This document shows positions 52,679 to 62,700 of a DNA stretch of 64,000 nt, in pieces; within the stretch, counting starts at the first letter, position 1; the number at the start of each line of letters is the position of its first letter. A program made the position numbers and the translations under genes. Source of the DNA: an uncultured Winogradskyella sp. (GTDB lineage: Bacteria; Bacteroidota; Bacteroidia; Flavobacteriales; Flavobacteriaceae). Location of the stretch: positions 62,001-126,000 of the forward strand of contig NZ_CANMJY010000005.1 of NCBI RefSeq assembly GCF_947498345.1. Reading direction: 5' to 3'. The notes beneath the pieces are model-generated. The model had not been told where the DNA came from. It made no database searches and saw only the letters and a program-made list of their open reading frames with translations.

Positions 52679-54511
52679 ATGAAATACAATACAGTAATTA
52701 TAGGTGGAGGCTTGGCCGGATTAACCGCCGGAGCAACGCTCTCAAAATTTGGAAAGAAAGTTCTTTTATTAGAACAACACCATAAACCTGGTGGTTGCGC
52801 AACAACATTTAAACGTGGAGATTTTGTCATTGAAGTCGGCTTACACGAAATGAGTGGACTAACTGAAAATGGTTCGATCACGCAAATTTTTAAAATGCTT
52901 GAGGTGGATAAGCATGTTCAGTTTGAAAAAGTCCCTGAGTTCTACGGAGTAGTTTCTAATAAAGAAGATTTTGTGATGCCACATGGATACGATGCAGCTA
53001 CAAAAGCACTTATCGACAAATATCCTGAAGACGAAAAAGGGATCAAACGTTTTATGAAGTTAATTGCAGGAACTCGTAAGGAAGCCATCAATCTACCACG
53101 TTCACCATTAAAACGAAAGTTGATTTATCCACTAATGCCGTTACTTTATCCTAATCTTGTAGAGGCTACTAAACATACCGTTGGCTCTTGGCTAGATAAG
53201 TACATCACTAATAAAAATGCAAAATTAGATCTCATAGCACATATTGTTTATTGGGGAGATGATCCTTATACACTATCCATGTTTTACTTTGCTGTACCAT
53301 TTTCAGGCTTTATTGAAAATGGTGGTCACTTTATAAAAGGTGGATCACAACTACTTTCAAATTATCTTGCTTCCTACATACAAAAAAAAGGAGGTAGTGT
53401 GCTTTTAGGTAAAAAAGCAGAAAAAATCATTACCAATAATGGTAAAGCAACAGGAGTTACATTCCGTGATAGTTTTAATGAGAATTCTAAACCTACTACC
53501 ATTTTATGTGATAATGTTATAGCCAATTGTGCCATTCCTTTGGTGCCAGAAATGCTTGAAGAACCCTATGCATCTGAGCTTCATCAAAAAATTAACTCAA
53601 AAACCAATTCATGCTCACTGCTATGTATGTACATCGGTTTTAATACAGATGTAGAAAAGTTTGGTGTAAAATACTACTCAAATGTTTTTCAGGGAGACAT
53701 ATCTACCATAAAGGATATTAAAAATAACCATCATGGAGATTGGTCTAAACGCAGATTCATTTTTGTAGACTATAACAAGGTAGATTCGGGACTAGCACCA
53801 ACTAACAAATCTGAAGGTGTAATTTGCGCTGTAGATTATATCGAAGATTGGAAGAACTTAAAACAAGAAGACTATAAGGCAAAAAAAGAAGAAGTAGCAC
53901 AAGTCTTATTGCAGCGATTAGAAAAACAGTATCCAGGAATAAGAAATAGCATAGAGTACTACGAAGTATCGACATCTAAAACCATTAAACGCTATACCTC
54001 AAATCCTAGTGGGTCTGTTTATGGTTACGCCCAAATTAAAACCCAAATAGCAAGTAAGCGATTTAGAAACAATTTCTTAATTCCTAACCTGTATTTTGCA
54101 TCTGCCTGGGCTTTTCCAGGTGGTGGTTTTGAAGGTTCAATTCAAGGAGGGTTCCTTGCAGCTTTGCAAATGAATAAAGATAAAATTTGGTCAGAATGTG
54201 ATAATCAAAAGTATATTGACAATAGGATTGTTCAGCTCAAAGAACGTAAAACAATAGATGATAATACTCTCGAATTATCCTTTTCAAAACCAGTTGATTT
54301 TGAACGCCAAAACGGTGAGCATGCCATTCTTGAACTTATAAACCCAAAATTAACAGAGCTAGATTTACCTTATCGCTGGCTTTTGATAAACTCTAATGGT
54401 GAGGGTAACAATTTAAGGTTTCAAATTAAACTAGATGATAGTAGTTTTTCTAAAAGTTGTGAGCTTATTGATATCGATGATGAAGCTATCATATATGGAC
54501 CTTTAGCTTAG
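52679..54511 (+). CDS. FAD-dependent oxidoreductase (phytoene desaturase/retinol saturase-like) with C-terminal extension
   Basis: A 610-residue flavoprotein. Rossmann FAD site VIIGGGLAGLTAGATLSKFGKKVLLLEQ, then KPGGCATTFKRGDFVIEVGLHEMSG and the C-terminal FAD motif YFASAWAFPGGGFEGSIQGG. This is the CrtI/CrtO-like superfamily, which acts on polyenes such as carotenoids. The last 85-90 residues (RIVQLKERKTIDDNTLELSFSKPVDFERQNGEHAILELINP) lie beyond the usual end and resemble the beta-barrel start of ferredoxin-NADP reductase-type domains, including a GxxA(I/V)L-like flavin loop. Substrate unknown. 57 bp after the 135-residue gene. Confidence 0.82.
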   Translation: MKYNTVIIGGGLAGLTAGATLSKFGKKVLLLEQHHKPGGCATTFKRGDFVIEVGLHEMSGLTENGSITQIFKMLEVDKHVQFEKVPEFYGVVSNKEDFVMPHGYDAATKALIDKYPEDEKGIKRFMKLIAGTRKEAINLPRSPLKRKLIYPLMPLLYPNLVEATKHTVGSWLDKYITNKNAKLDLIAHIVYWGDDPYTLSMFYFAVPFSGFIENGGHFIKGGSQLLSNYLASYIQKKGGSVLLGKKAEKIITNNGKATGVTFRDSFNENSKPTTILCDNVIANCAIPLVPEMLEEPYASELHQKINSKTNSCSLLCMYIGFNTDVEKFGVKYYSNVFQGDISTIKDIKNNHHGDWSKRRFIFVDYNKVDSGLAPTNKSEGVICAVDYIEDWKNLKQEDYKAKKEEVAQVLLQRLEKQYPGIRNSIEYYEVSTSKTIKRYTSNPSGSVYGYAQIKTQIASKRFRNNFLIPNLYFASAWAFPGGGFEGSIQGGFLAALQMNKDKIWSECDNQKYIDNRIVQLKERKTIDDNTLELSFSKPVDFERQNGEHAILELINPKLTELDLPYRWLLINSNGEGNNLRFQIKLDDSSFSKSCELIDIDDEAIIYGPLA

Positions 54512-54553
54512 TTGAGAGCAAAGCTTGTTTTAGCAGCTTTTAAATTAACTGTA

Positions 54554-55396
54554 ATGGAAAGTAAAAACATAGATATTACTAAATCTTCTGGTGAACGTGT
54601 TAAGTTTTCACTAGATAAATTACGTGCATCTTTAAAACGAACTGGTGCTGGAGAAACAACTGTAAGTCAAATTATAGATAAGGTAAGGGATGAATTATAC
54701 CAAGGAATATCTACTAAGGAGATTTACAATAGAGCTTTCGCTTTACTAAAAAAAAAGCAACGTTATTATGCTTCAAAATATAAATTAAAAAAAGCCATTT
54801 ACGAGCTTGGCCCTACAGGTTTTCCTTTTGAACGTTTTATTGGAGCTGTTTTAAAATATTCGGGTTACGATATAGAAATTGGTAAAATCTTACAAGGTAA
54901 ATGTGTAACACACGAAATAGATGTCGTTGCACATAAAGGCAATGAAACAGCTATAATTGAGTGTAAGTTTCATGGTGAACAAGGCATTAAATGCAATGTA
55001 AAGGTCCCACTATATATTAATTCTCGATATGAGGACGTAAAGGCATATTGGAATACCAACCTCAAAAACGACACGAAGCTTACAAACGGATGGGTCGTTA
55101 CAAATACAAGATTTACCGAAGATGCTATGCAATACAGTAAATGTTGTGGCCTCAATTTATTAAGTTGGGATTATCCCGAAGATAATGCATTAAAAGATAG
55201 AATAGATCGTCTTGGTCTATATCCGATTACGGTTTCCACCTTATTATCAGCGAGAGAGAAGCAGTTTTTACTAAGTCGCAATGTAGTGTTATGCAGAGAA
55301 CTGCTTCATGATAAATTTTATTTAGATCACCTTGGTGTTTCGGAAACCAGAAAGGATAAGATTTTAGATGAAATAGCACAATTATGCAATCTATAA
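54554..55396 (+). CDS. ATP-cone domain fused to Mrr-type restriction endonuclease-like domain
   Basis: From ATG at 54554 (MESKNIDITKSSGERVKFSLDKL) the protein has 280 residues; a TTG start at 54512 is unlikely. Residues about 5-90 are an ATP-cone nucleotide-binding domain, as in NrdR and ribonucleotide reductases. Residues about 95-200 form a Mrr-cat/restriction endonuclease-like fold: HEIDVVAHKGNETAIIECKFH supplies the D-(9+)-E-x-K nuclease residues. The C-terminal 80 residues are helical. The combination suggests a nuclease gated by ATP/dATP level. It overlaps the start region of the MBL gene. Confidence 0.78.
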   Translation: MESKNIDITKSSGERVKFSLDKLRASLKRTGAGETTVSQIIDKVRDELYQGISTKEIYNRAFALLKKKQRYYASKYKLKKAIYELGPTGFPFERFIGAVLKYSGYDIEIGKILQGKCVTHEIDVVAHKGNETAIIECKFHGEQGIKCNVKVPLYINSRYEDVKAYWNTNLKNDTKLTNGWVVTNTRFTEDAMQYSKCCGLNLLSWDYPEDNALKDRIDRLGLYPITVSTLLSAREKQFLLSRNVVLCRELLHDKFYLDHLGVSETRKDKILDEIAQLCNL

Positions 55397-55407
55397 GCAA
55401 ACTGACT

Positions 55408-56781
55408 ATGGAAAATTTTGTAAGAGTTAATTTCTTAGGTGCTTCTGGTGTTGTTACAGGCTCAAAGTTTCTTATAGAAACCTCAGAACAAAACATAATG
55501 ATAGACTGCGGAATGTTTCAAGGGCTTAAAGAACTAAGAGAACTCAATTGGAACGATCTTCCTATTAAAGTGAATACTATAGATGTTGTACTACTAACGC
55601 ATGGTCATTTAGACCATGTCGGTTACTTACCGAGACTTTTTAAACAAGGTTTTAAAGGCAGAATTATAGGGACTGCCCCTACTCTAGCCATAGCAGAAAT
55701 CATCTTAAGGGATAGTGCTAAAATACACGAAGAAGAAGCGGAAAAAGCCAATAAAGAAAAGTATACCAAACACAGACCTGCTTTACCTTTTTTCACAATT
55801 AAAGAAGCTGAAGAAACTATAAAGTTATTCCATGTAGATATCGATAATAAGTGGATACATTTGTCAGAACATATATCCTATCGGTTTCAATATAACGGCC
55901 ACATTATCGGAGCTACTTTTATAGAGCTAGATATTAATGGGAAGCGCTTTGTTTTTTCGGGAGATATTGGTAGAATAAATGATTATCTGCTTAATGACCC
56001 TAAACGCCCTGAGTGGGCAGATTTTTTGTTTATAGAAAGTACCTATGGAAATAAGTTGCATCCAAAGGAAGATATAGAAGAGGTTTTAACAGCAATCATC
56101 AATGAAACAATTCATAAAAAAGGCAATTTAATTATTCCAAGTTTTGCGGTTGAACGGCTACAAACCTTGATGTATATTTTATGGCAATTGTATAAAAAGC
56201 GAAAAATCCCAAACATCCCCATTTTTATAGATAGTCCAATGGGAAACAATGTTTTAGAGGTCTTTAAACACTTTTCTAAATGGCATAAATTATCAATCGA
56301 AGATTATTATGCCATGTGCAATCACGTTAACATTGTACAATCCTACAGTGAGACTTGGAAAACGATAGACGACAGACGGTCTAAAATTGTCATAGCTGGT
56401 AGCGGAATGGTAACAGGTGGTCGTGTATTAACATACCTTCAACAGCTTATTGATGAGCCTTCTACAACTGTATTATTAGTTGGGTATCAGGCAGAAGGTA
56501 CAAGAGGTAGACAATTACAAGATGGTGTACATGAAATTCGATTCTTCGGGAAATATTATCCTGTTAAAGCTACTGTAAAAAATATTGAAAGTCTATCAGC
56601 ACATGCCGATCAGGAGGATTTAATCAACTGGATGAGTACTATTAAAAACATACCCGAATGTGTGTATTTAATTCATGGAGAACCTACAACATTAGATACT
56701 TTTAGGGTAAAGATTGAAGATGTTTACGGTTGGAATGTTAAGATTCCTAAACTGGCAGACGTTGAAAAATTAATTGTTTAA
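55408..56781 (+). CDS. Metallo-beta-lactamase/beta-CASP RNase-like protein
   Basis: From ATG at 55408 (MENFVRVNFLGASGVVTGSKFLI) the protein has 457 residues; the ATG at 55384 overlaps the upstream gene and adds eight residues. Metal motif LTHGHLDHVGYLPRL and later FSGDIG; beta-CASP features include ESTYGN, SFAVERLQTLMYIL and SPMG; then GSGMVTGGRVLTYLQ and the RMMBL motif SLSAHADQEDLINWM. Such enzymes process or degrade RNA. It ends the long operon started at USP4. Confidence 0.9.
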   Translation: MENFVRVNFLGASGVVTGSKFLIETSEQNIMIDCGMFQGLKELRELNWNDLPIKVNTIDVVLLTHGHLDHVGYLPRLFKQGFKGRIIGTAPTLAIAEIILRDSAKIHEEEAEKANKEKYTKHRPALPFFTIKEAEETIKLFHVDIDNKWIHLSEHISYRFQYNGHIIGATFIELDINGKRFVFSGDIGRINDYLLNDPKRPEWADFLFIESTYGNKLHPKEDIEEVLTAIINETIHKKGNLIIPSFAVERLQTLMYILWQLYKKRKIPNIPIFIDSPMGNNVLEVFKHFSKWHKLSIEDYYAMCNHVNIVQSYSETWKTIDDRRSKIVIAGSGMVTGGRVLTYLQQLIDEPSTTVLLVGYQAEGTRGRQLQDGVHEIRFFGKYYPVKATVKNIESLSAHADQEDLINWMSTIKNIPECVYLIHGEPTTLDTFRVKIEDVYGWNVKIPKLADVEKLIV

Positions 56782-56804
56782 GACTAAAAAATCTTCATGG
56801 TAAC

Positions 56805-56847
56805 TGACCAATATCATTTCAAAAATTACATAGGCTCATTAAATTAA
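56805..56847 (+). promoter_or_regulatory. Crp/Fnr-type box plus -7 element, hsp20 promoter
   Basis: Dyad TGACCAATATCA (56805-56816, followed by TT) and -7 TAAATTAA (56840-56847, weak at its 3' half), start-to-start 35 bp. Leader about 33 bases to ATG 56887. Confidence 0.75.
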
Positions 56848-56886
56848 CAACATTAAAATTTAAGTTTAACAATAAAATTTAGAGCT

Positions 56887-57339
56887 ATGTCACTAATTAA
56901 ATTTAATAACAGAAGACGTTTGTTTTCTTCGTGGACAAATGAAAGCTTAAAAAGCTTTTTAAGCAGCGACGATTTCTTTAACAATGACTTTTTTGAAGAA
57001 GATAGCTTAATGCCAGCTATGAACGTTAAAGAACACGATAATGATTTTGAAATAGAATTTGCAGCTCTAGGGTTTTCAAAAAAGGATTTTGAAATTACCT
57101 TAGACGATAATATTCTTAACGTATGTGGTGAGAAAAAGCATGAAGCAGAAGAAAAAGAAGAAGATTATACGCGTAGAGAGTTTAGCTATAATTCATTTAA
57201 AAGATCATTAACCTTACCTAAATCTGTAAATACAGATCAAGATGTTAAGGCGACGTACAAAGATGGCATTCTTAAAGTAAATCTTCATAAAAAGGAAGAA
57301 GCAAAAGAACAACCTAAAAAGGTTATTGAGGTTGTCTAA
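56887..57339 (+). CDS. Hsp20/alpha-crystallin family small heat shock protein
   Basis: A 150-residue ATP-independent holdase. Alpha-crystallin domain at about residues 42-135: MPAMNVKEHDNDFEIEFAALGFSKKDFEITLDDNILNVCGEKK ends the first half; SYNSFKRSLTLPKSVNTDQ and ATYKDGILKVNLHKKEE complete it. The C-terminal Ile/Val-x-Ile/Val tail reads KKVIEVV. Controlled by its own box promoter; followed by a hairpin terminator. Confidence 0.93.
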   Translation: MSLIKFNNRRRLFSSWTNESLKSFLSSDDFFNNDFFEEDSLMPAMNVKEHDNDFEIEFAALGFSKKDFEITLDDNILNVCGEKKHEAEEKEEDYTRREFSYNSFKRSLTLPKSVNTDQDVKATYKDGILKVNLHKKEEAKEQPKKVIEVV

Positions 57340-57353
57340 AAATCCCCGTAACT

Positions 57354-57387
57354 AAAGCAGAGCGTATCATTTTACGCTCTGCTTTTT
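57354..57387 (+). terminator. Intrinsic terminator after hsp20, 13 bp before the next start codon
   Basis: Perfect 13-bp stem AAAGCAGAGCGTA / TACGCTCTGCTTT (57354-57366 and 57373-57385) with loop TCATTT, then TT. The following gene starts at 57401, so it depends on read-through or on an unseen promoter. Confidence 0.8.
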
Positions 57388-57400
57388 AATCTACTTTATC

Positions 57401-57850
57401 ATGAAAACAATACACACTAATGCAAAGCATACCGAATGGTTAAGTGCAGATGATATGCACGATTCCTCTAAAAAATGGCTATCAGAATTAGAATTCTGTA
57501 AAAAAGAGCAGCTGTTTTTTGAAGACTTAATACGGTCTTATACACTTCAGATTTTAAATAATAATCATTTTGAAGAAAGTAAAAGACTCATTGACAAGCT
57601 TACCATAATAGTGAAGCAAACACAGACTCTAATCAATGCCGTAAAGTCTCATGAAAAAGAGTTATCAATTATGGTTGATGGCATAGATCAAATTGAAGAA
57701 GAAAATGCTTATAGAAAAGAACATCGTAATTTAATTGAACTCATAGGTGAGTTTAAAAAGCGTTATCAGAATATAAAAACAAAGCTTTTTAACCTTATAA
57801 AAAAGGTAATGAAAGAGCGTAAACAAAAACATCTTATTGATAAGAAATAA
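57401..57850 (+). CDS. Helical coiled-coil protein, unknown function
   Basis: A 149-residue protein, almost wholly helical: KHTEWLSADDMHDSSKKWLSELEFCKKEQLFFEDLI, then long heptad-like stretches to a basic Lys-rich C-terminus. No signal peptide and no family recognised. Its start follows the hsp20 terminator closely, which suggests attenuated expression. The lipoprotein gene follows after 11 bp. Confidence 0.6.
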   Translation: MKTIHTNAKHTEWLSADDMHDSSKKWLSELEFCKKEQLFFEDLIRSYTLQILNNNHFEESKRLIDKLTIIVKQTQTLINAVKSHEKELSIMVDGIDQIEEENAYRKEHRNLIELIGEFKKRYQNIKTKLFNLIKKVMKERKQKHLIDKK

Positions 57851-57861
57851 TGTAATATATA

Positions 57862-58512
57862 ATGAAATATACAGCCCTTTTATTTTTAGTTTTTCTTTGT
57901 TATGGTTGTACGACAACACAATTGGTAGATACTTGGAAAAATCCAGATATAGATACCTATGCGCCAACTAAAGTTTTTGTAGTTGGCTTAACTAAAAACA
58001 TTGTTGCGCGACAAAAATTTGAAAATAAGCTTAAGCAAGAACTTCAAATGCGAGGTGCTGAAGTTTATACAAGCATAGCGGTATTAGAATCTTCTTTTAG
58101 AACCTACAGATTAACTGAAGAAGAGCTAAATACCTTAGAGAGCAATCTTATCGCTGATGGTTACGATACCATCATTTTTTCTAAAGTGATAGGTGTAGAA
58201 GACAAGATAGCTTATACGAAAAACTTTGATGTCTATGATGAAACCTTTGTGAGGTTTAAAGAAGATTACTTAAGGTATCAAGATATATTTTATAATCCTG
58301 ATTATTATGAGGAATATACTATCTATCATGCTGAAACCTCTATGTATTGTATCTGCCCAACAAAAGATAAGGAACTTTTATGGAAAGGCTATATAGATAT
58401 TGTAGATCCACAAAACATTGATAAAACTGTAAATGATTATGTAAAATTAATCATTGCGACTTTAGAACAACAACAACTAGTTAATCCTATGACTTTAAAT
58501 TCAGATATATAA
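57862..58512 (+). CDS. Lipoprotein, unknown function
   Basis: A 216-residue protein with lipoprotein signal (LLFLVFLCYGC, Cys16). Mature part alpha-beta with a VFVVGLTKNIVARQKFENKLKQEL segment and ...YDTIIFSKVIGVED and ELLWKGYIDIVDP strands, resembling the DUF4136-like lipoprotein pattern, by eye only. 11 bp after the coiled-coil gene; last gene of the stress island. Confidence 0.6.
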   Translation: MKYTALLFLVFLCYGCTTTQLVDTWKNPDIDTYAPTKVFVVGLTKNIVARQKFENKLKQELQMRGAEVYTSIAVLESSFRTYRLTEEELNTLESNLIADGYDTIIFSKVIGVEDKIAYTKNFDVYDETFVRFKEDYLRYQDIFYNPDYYEEYTIYHAETSMYCICPTKDKELLWKGYIDIVDPQNIDKTVNDYVKLIIATLEQQQLVNPMTLNSDI

Positions 58513-58822
58513 AGTACTAATTCCCTATTCATAGGCATTTCAAGAAAAATGGTACTGGTTCGGAACAACTATTTTAAACTATTTACCGATACAGAAAGTA
58601 AAAATACAGATTATAATCTGCATAGTAAATAGTGTTATAGATCCCTTACAAATTTCTACCTAAATACAACTACTCTTTTCTCCTATTTGACGGGGCTTAA
58701 GAGCAGTTTATCATTTGAAAGAAAATAACTAGCACTTATATCAAAAAACACTTACTATCTGCTCTATATTAATCTATGGCTTATGAGGGTAGTCAATACT
58801 ATTATTAAAAAAACTAAGAATC
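58513..58822. other. Convergent intergenic region with nested inverted repeats
   Basis: No coding frame. A 9-bp outer repeat ACTATTTAC / GTAAATAGT (58578-58586 and 58625-58633) encloses a perfect 14-bp palindrome CAGATTATAATCTG (58607-58620). The region separates the stress island from the subtilase locus, both genes converging on it. Could be termination structure or a protein-binding site. Confidence 0.45.
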
Positions 58823-59773
58823 TTAAACTGTTTTAAATTGGTGTATATGGGTAAGAGACATATATGCATCAACTAAACCATGACCTAAGAGCCCAATATA
58901 TTCTTGATTGTATTTATCAATAGATTTACAATTATTTTCAAGTAAAGCTCTAACTTCAATATTAGAGAGACAGGTATTCTTTGACCATATTAGAGCAGAA
59001 ACACCTGACACATAAGCCGCTGCCATAGAGGTGCCATCATTAAATTTATATCCATTATTAATATGTGTGGAAAAAATATGAACACCAGGAGCTACAACAT
59101 CAACAGTTTTTCCATAGTTTGAAAACTGTCCTTTTTTACCATTTTGATCAATTGCCGCAACGCTAATAACTTCTGGGTAAGCAGCAGGATAAAATAGACT
59201 CTCATCAATATTGCTATTCTCATTTCCAGCTCCACTTATAACTAATAAGTTTTTATCTATTGCATTACAAATAGCATCATGAACATGCTTACAATGCGCG
59301 CTCATTTTCCAACTGCAATTAATAATATAATTCCTTTCTGGGTCATTAATAGCGCAATGGGTAATATAGTTTATAGCCTCGGCTCTGAGTAATGAATCTT
59401 CTTTCCACAAATCTACTCTAACAGGAAGTAAAAGTATTTGTGGTGCAACACCTATCATTCCTTTTTTGTTTCCTGCTGCTGCAATAATTCCAGCTATATG
59501 AGTTCCATGTGCTCCCCGATCTTCAGATATAGAATCTTCTCCTAAAAAATCTCGAGCCTTATCTTTAGAAACCATGATATTAGAAATCAAATCTGGATGG
59601 TTATAATCCACACCACTATCAATAATAGCAACAACTACATTCTTATTCCCTCGAGTTATTTCCCAGGCTGGTAAGATATTTATATCAATACCATTAGTAC
59701 CAACACTACCAGCTACAGATTGCCCTGTGTTAGATAAACCCCACATTTTATTGAAATCAGGATTTTTTTGCAT
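58823..59773 (-). CDS. S8 family (subtilisin-like) serine peptidase without signal peptide
   Basis: A 316-residue subtilase catalytic domain. Asp in VAIIDSGVDYNHPDL, His in RGAHGTHIAGIIAAAG, and Ser in FNDGTSMAAAYVSGVSALI are all present; the oxyanion Asn is in SGAGNEN. N-terminal PDFNKMWGLSNTGQ resembles the start of mature subtilases rather than a propeptide, so it seems made without one. ATG overlaps the stop of the giant vWA gene by one base (TAATG), so it is translationally coupled. Likely acts on, or together with, that protein. Confidence 0.85.
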   Translation of the reverse strand: MQKNPDFNKMWGLSNTGQSVAGSVGTNGIDINILPAWEITRGNKNVVVAIIDSGVDYNHPDLISNIMVSKDKARDFLGEDSISEDRGAHGTHIAGIIAAAGNKKGMIGVAPQILLLPVRVDLWKEDSLLRAEAINYITHCAINDPERNYIINCSWKMSAHCKHVHDAICNAIDKNLLVISGAGNENSNIDESLFYPAAYPEVISVAAIDQNGKKGQFSNYGKTVDVVAPGVHIFSTHINNGYKFNDGTSMAAAYVSGVSALIWSKNTCLSNIEVRALLENNCKSIDKYNQEYIGLLGHGLVDAYMSLTHIHQFKTV

Positions 59774-62700
59774 TAGGTAATCATTGCATCTTTAAGCCAT
59801 TGATTTAAATGCCAACCGCTTGGTATCCCAACATCATCTTGAAATATTTTTATAATATCACTAAACGGAGGTTTATGAGACTGACCAGCTGCTCCTCGAC
59901 CAGGAATTCTACCTGAAAAAATGATACCATAATGTTGGTTATTTCTTTTGGCAAATTCATAGGTGTCTTTTGCCTGAGCAAACATGTGTTTATAAGGGAA
60001 ACTGTTTCTTAACCAAGCCAAACGTGAAGCATCTGACCATTCATGAAAATTTCTAGGAATATTTCCAAAAGAATAGTGTTTTGCTTCTACCAACCTCTCA
60101 ACAAGCTGAGGGCCTGAAGGTGTATTAGCGAGGTCTTTAATAACAAGGTCAGGTATTCGACGTCGATGTTTTCCTACTCGTATAGCCCTTTCAAATTGCA
60201 CGACTGTTGCTGGAGCGATTATTGAAGAAGCAAATTCTAGCTGAGCACGACTACCTCTTAGTTTGCGATAACCAGATCCTAAATCAACAATAGCCTGATC
60301 CATGCCTTTACCAGTTCCTGCTAAATGAGGGAAACGCTCATAAACTCTATTAAATGTGGCCAAAGTATCATTTAAAAAAGTAGTTGAATTAATAGGACCT
60401 TGAAAATATTGAGGATAACGTCTACTATAAGCACTTAAAGATTCCGCAGAATGTATAATACGCTGTAATCTATGTAATGAATCCCCTTTTCCTCTAACTT
60501 CATCTAATACTTTATGCATTCTTAGTAATGCTTTGGCTGAGTCATCAGGTATAGTTTTATTAAGTTTCCCTAGCATACCAAATACGTCATTTATTGATTT
60601 TTCTGGGAAAGACGTTAATAAACCACGAACTGCATTTATATTACCTCCAGACCTTTTAACCACTTGAGCAACACCAATAATGGCTTCATCGGTAAATTTT
60701 ACTGTACTAATATAGCCAACCATTTTGATAATTTTATCACCAACGATTGGATCAATTTTGTGTAATCTATTTGTTGTACTAGCTAGGTCCTCAATAATCT
60801 TTACATAATCCGATATGGCAATTACCTGTCCTAAAGTGTTTCCATAACCGTTAGGTTGTCTGTTCATTACAAAACGGATATAATCCATTAAATCATCCGA
60901 ATTTTTCAATAACCATCGCGGAAGTACCGGATCAATAATATGAAGCACTTTACATACTCCTTTAACAATTGCAACACCTACATTTCCAAGTATACCTAAC
61001 GGACCTCCAAATTGAGCAAGGTCGGCGGCAAGACCAAGCGTAGAAAGAATTATCATCCATGACTCTGGTTCTTCATCATGAACAAAAAGATTCCACCCGG
61101 CTACAATTAGATCTTTGGCATCCCAACCCGGAATAAATATAGAAGCTGCTATATCAGCAACAATTTTAGCAACGTTTGTTGGGTCAATTCCAAACGAGTT
61201 CGCAGGCATAGGTACGCCGTTCTGATCATAACGTGTTCCTTGCCTTAACAGATCATTAAAACTCGGAATATCTATTGGAGGCGCCACTTCATAACCAGGA
61301 ATATCCATACCTCCTGCTCTTCGCGTAAAGAAATTTTGCATTGCTAGTTCTTTTCGAGCATCAAGAACTAGTAATTTAAACTTTAAGGGTTTGGATGCAT
61401 ATGGATTATGAGCGGAAAGGTTCTGTCTACGGTTAGTAAAGAACATTCTATTTCCGTCGAAAGAGTGCGAACGCGTTTCTAAAGTACTTAGTTGCGGAAT
61501 AAATGCTGCAGGGAGATCTCCAGAGTCAAGCGCTTCTGCCATTGGGCCATAAAATACATTTACTTCGAGAAGTTGATCGGCATTAATAGATGAATTTTGC
61601 CGCACAAAAACAAATCCACTCACTTGACCGTTAGTGTCTGTTGTTCCAAAAGCTGGATTAAACACTAATTCGTTATTTTCTGATACGCAATGAATTTTCT
61701 GTCCAGAAATAGGATTTCCCTGACCATCTTCTAAAGTTACTTTAAATTCTGGCAAACCACTTAAATGAGGTCCGCTTGCAGTACCCCAAGTTGGCACCCT
61801 ATCTATTTCAAAATCTAAATAATACTCACTAGGAGTTACCAATACTGAATCTGCATGTATAATCGATTCTACAAAATTAGCATCAACAGCATGTATGCGA
61901 ACAGTATGAGGCTGATTATTTTGCAAGCCACCAATCTCATATAAATTACCACTTACAGGACTAATATTAGAACGTCGATAAGACGGACTCGTTGATCGGT
62001 AAAAAATATGATATCCCGATTGAGTTAAAGGGCCTGGATGTGATTCCCAATAGGCTAACGCACTTTTATTCCCAGGGAAAACCAAAAGTTTTTTGTTAAT
62101 ACTTATTGCAAAAGGAACCCCAAAAGAAAACGCATTAGTACTTTGCCCTTTTACTCTTACAATAACTGGCCCACTAGTTGCTCCTTCTGGTACATGCGTA
62201 ATTATAGTAGAAGCATCAGCTGAAATAACAATAGCAGGAACACCATTAAATGTAACCAAAATATCCGACAGAATATTTGTAAACCCAGCACCCACAATAG
62301 TTACCTCTGCTCCTTTAATTGCTTGCGGAGGGTTTATACTATCAATTTTTGGAGGGGAATCTACAAATACTCGAGCTCTATCGGCAAGTCCACCTGACAC
62401 ACAAATAATTGTTGTATTACCCGAACCTCTTGATGCTACCTGACCGGAAGTATTAACTATAGCCACATTAGGGTTTGTTGTTTCCCATAAGTCGGCCGTA
62501 TCTGAAACATCAATCACTCTACCATCCCGAAAGGTTCCATAAGCATTAAACTTTTTCACACCACCACTACCCAAAGATGCATGTTCTAAGGAATGACCCT
62601 GCGGTTGTATTTCTAAGCGAGCTGGGTCGTTTCTAGCAAGATTCAAAATCTCCTGAAATACATCATTAAGTCCAGTTGGGTCAATAACATTTTGATATCT

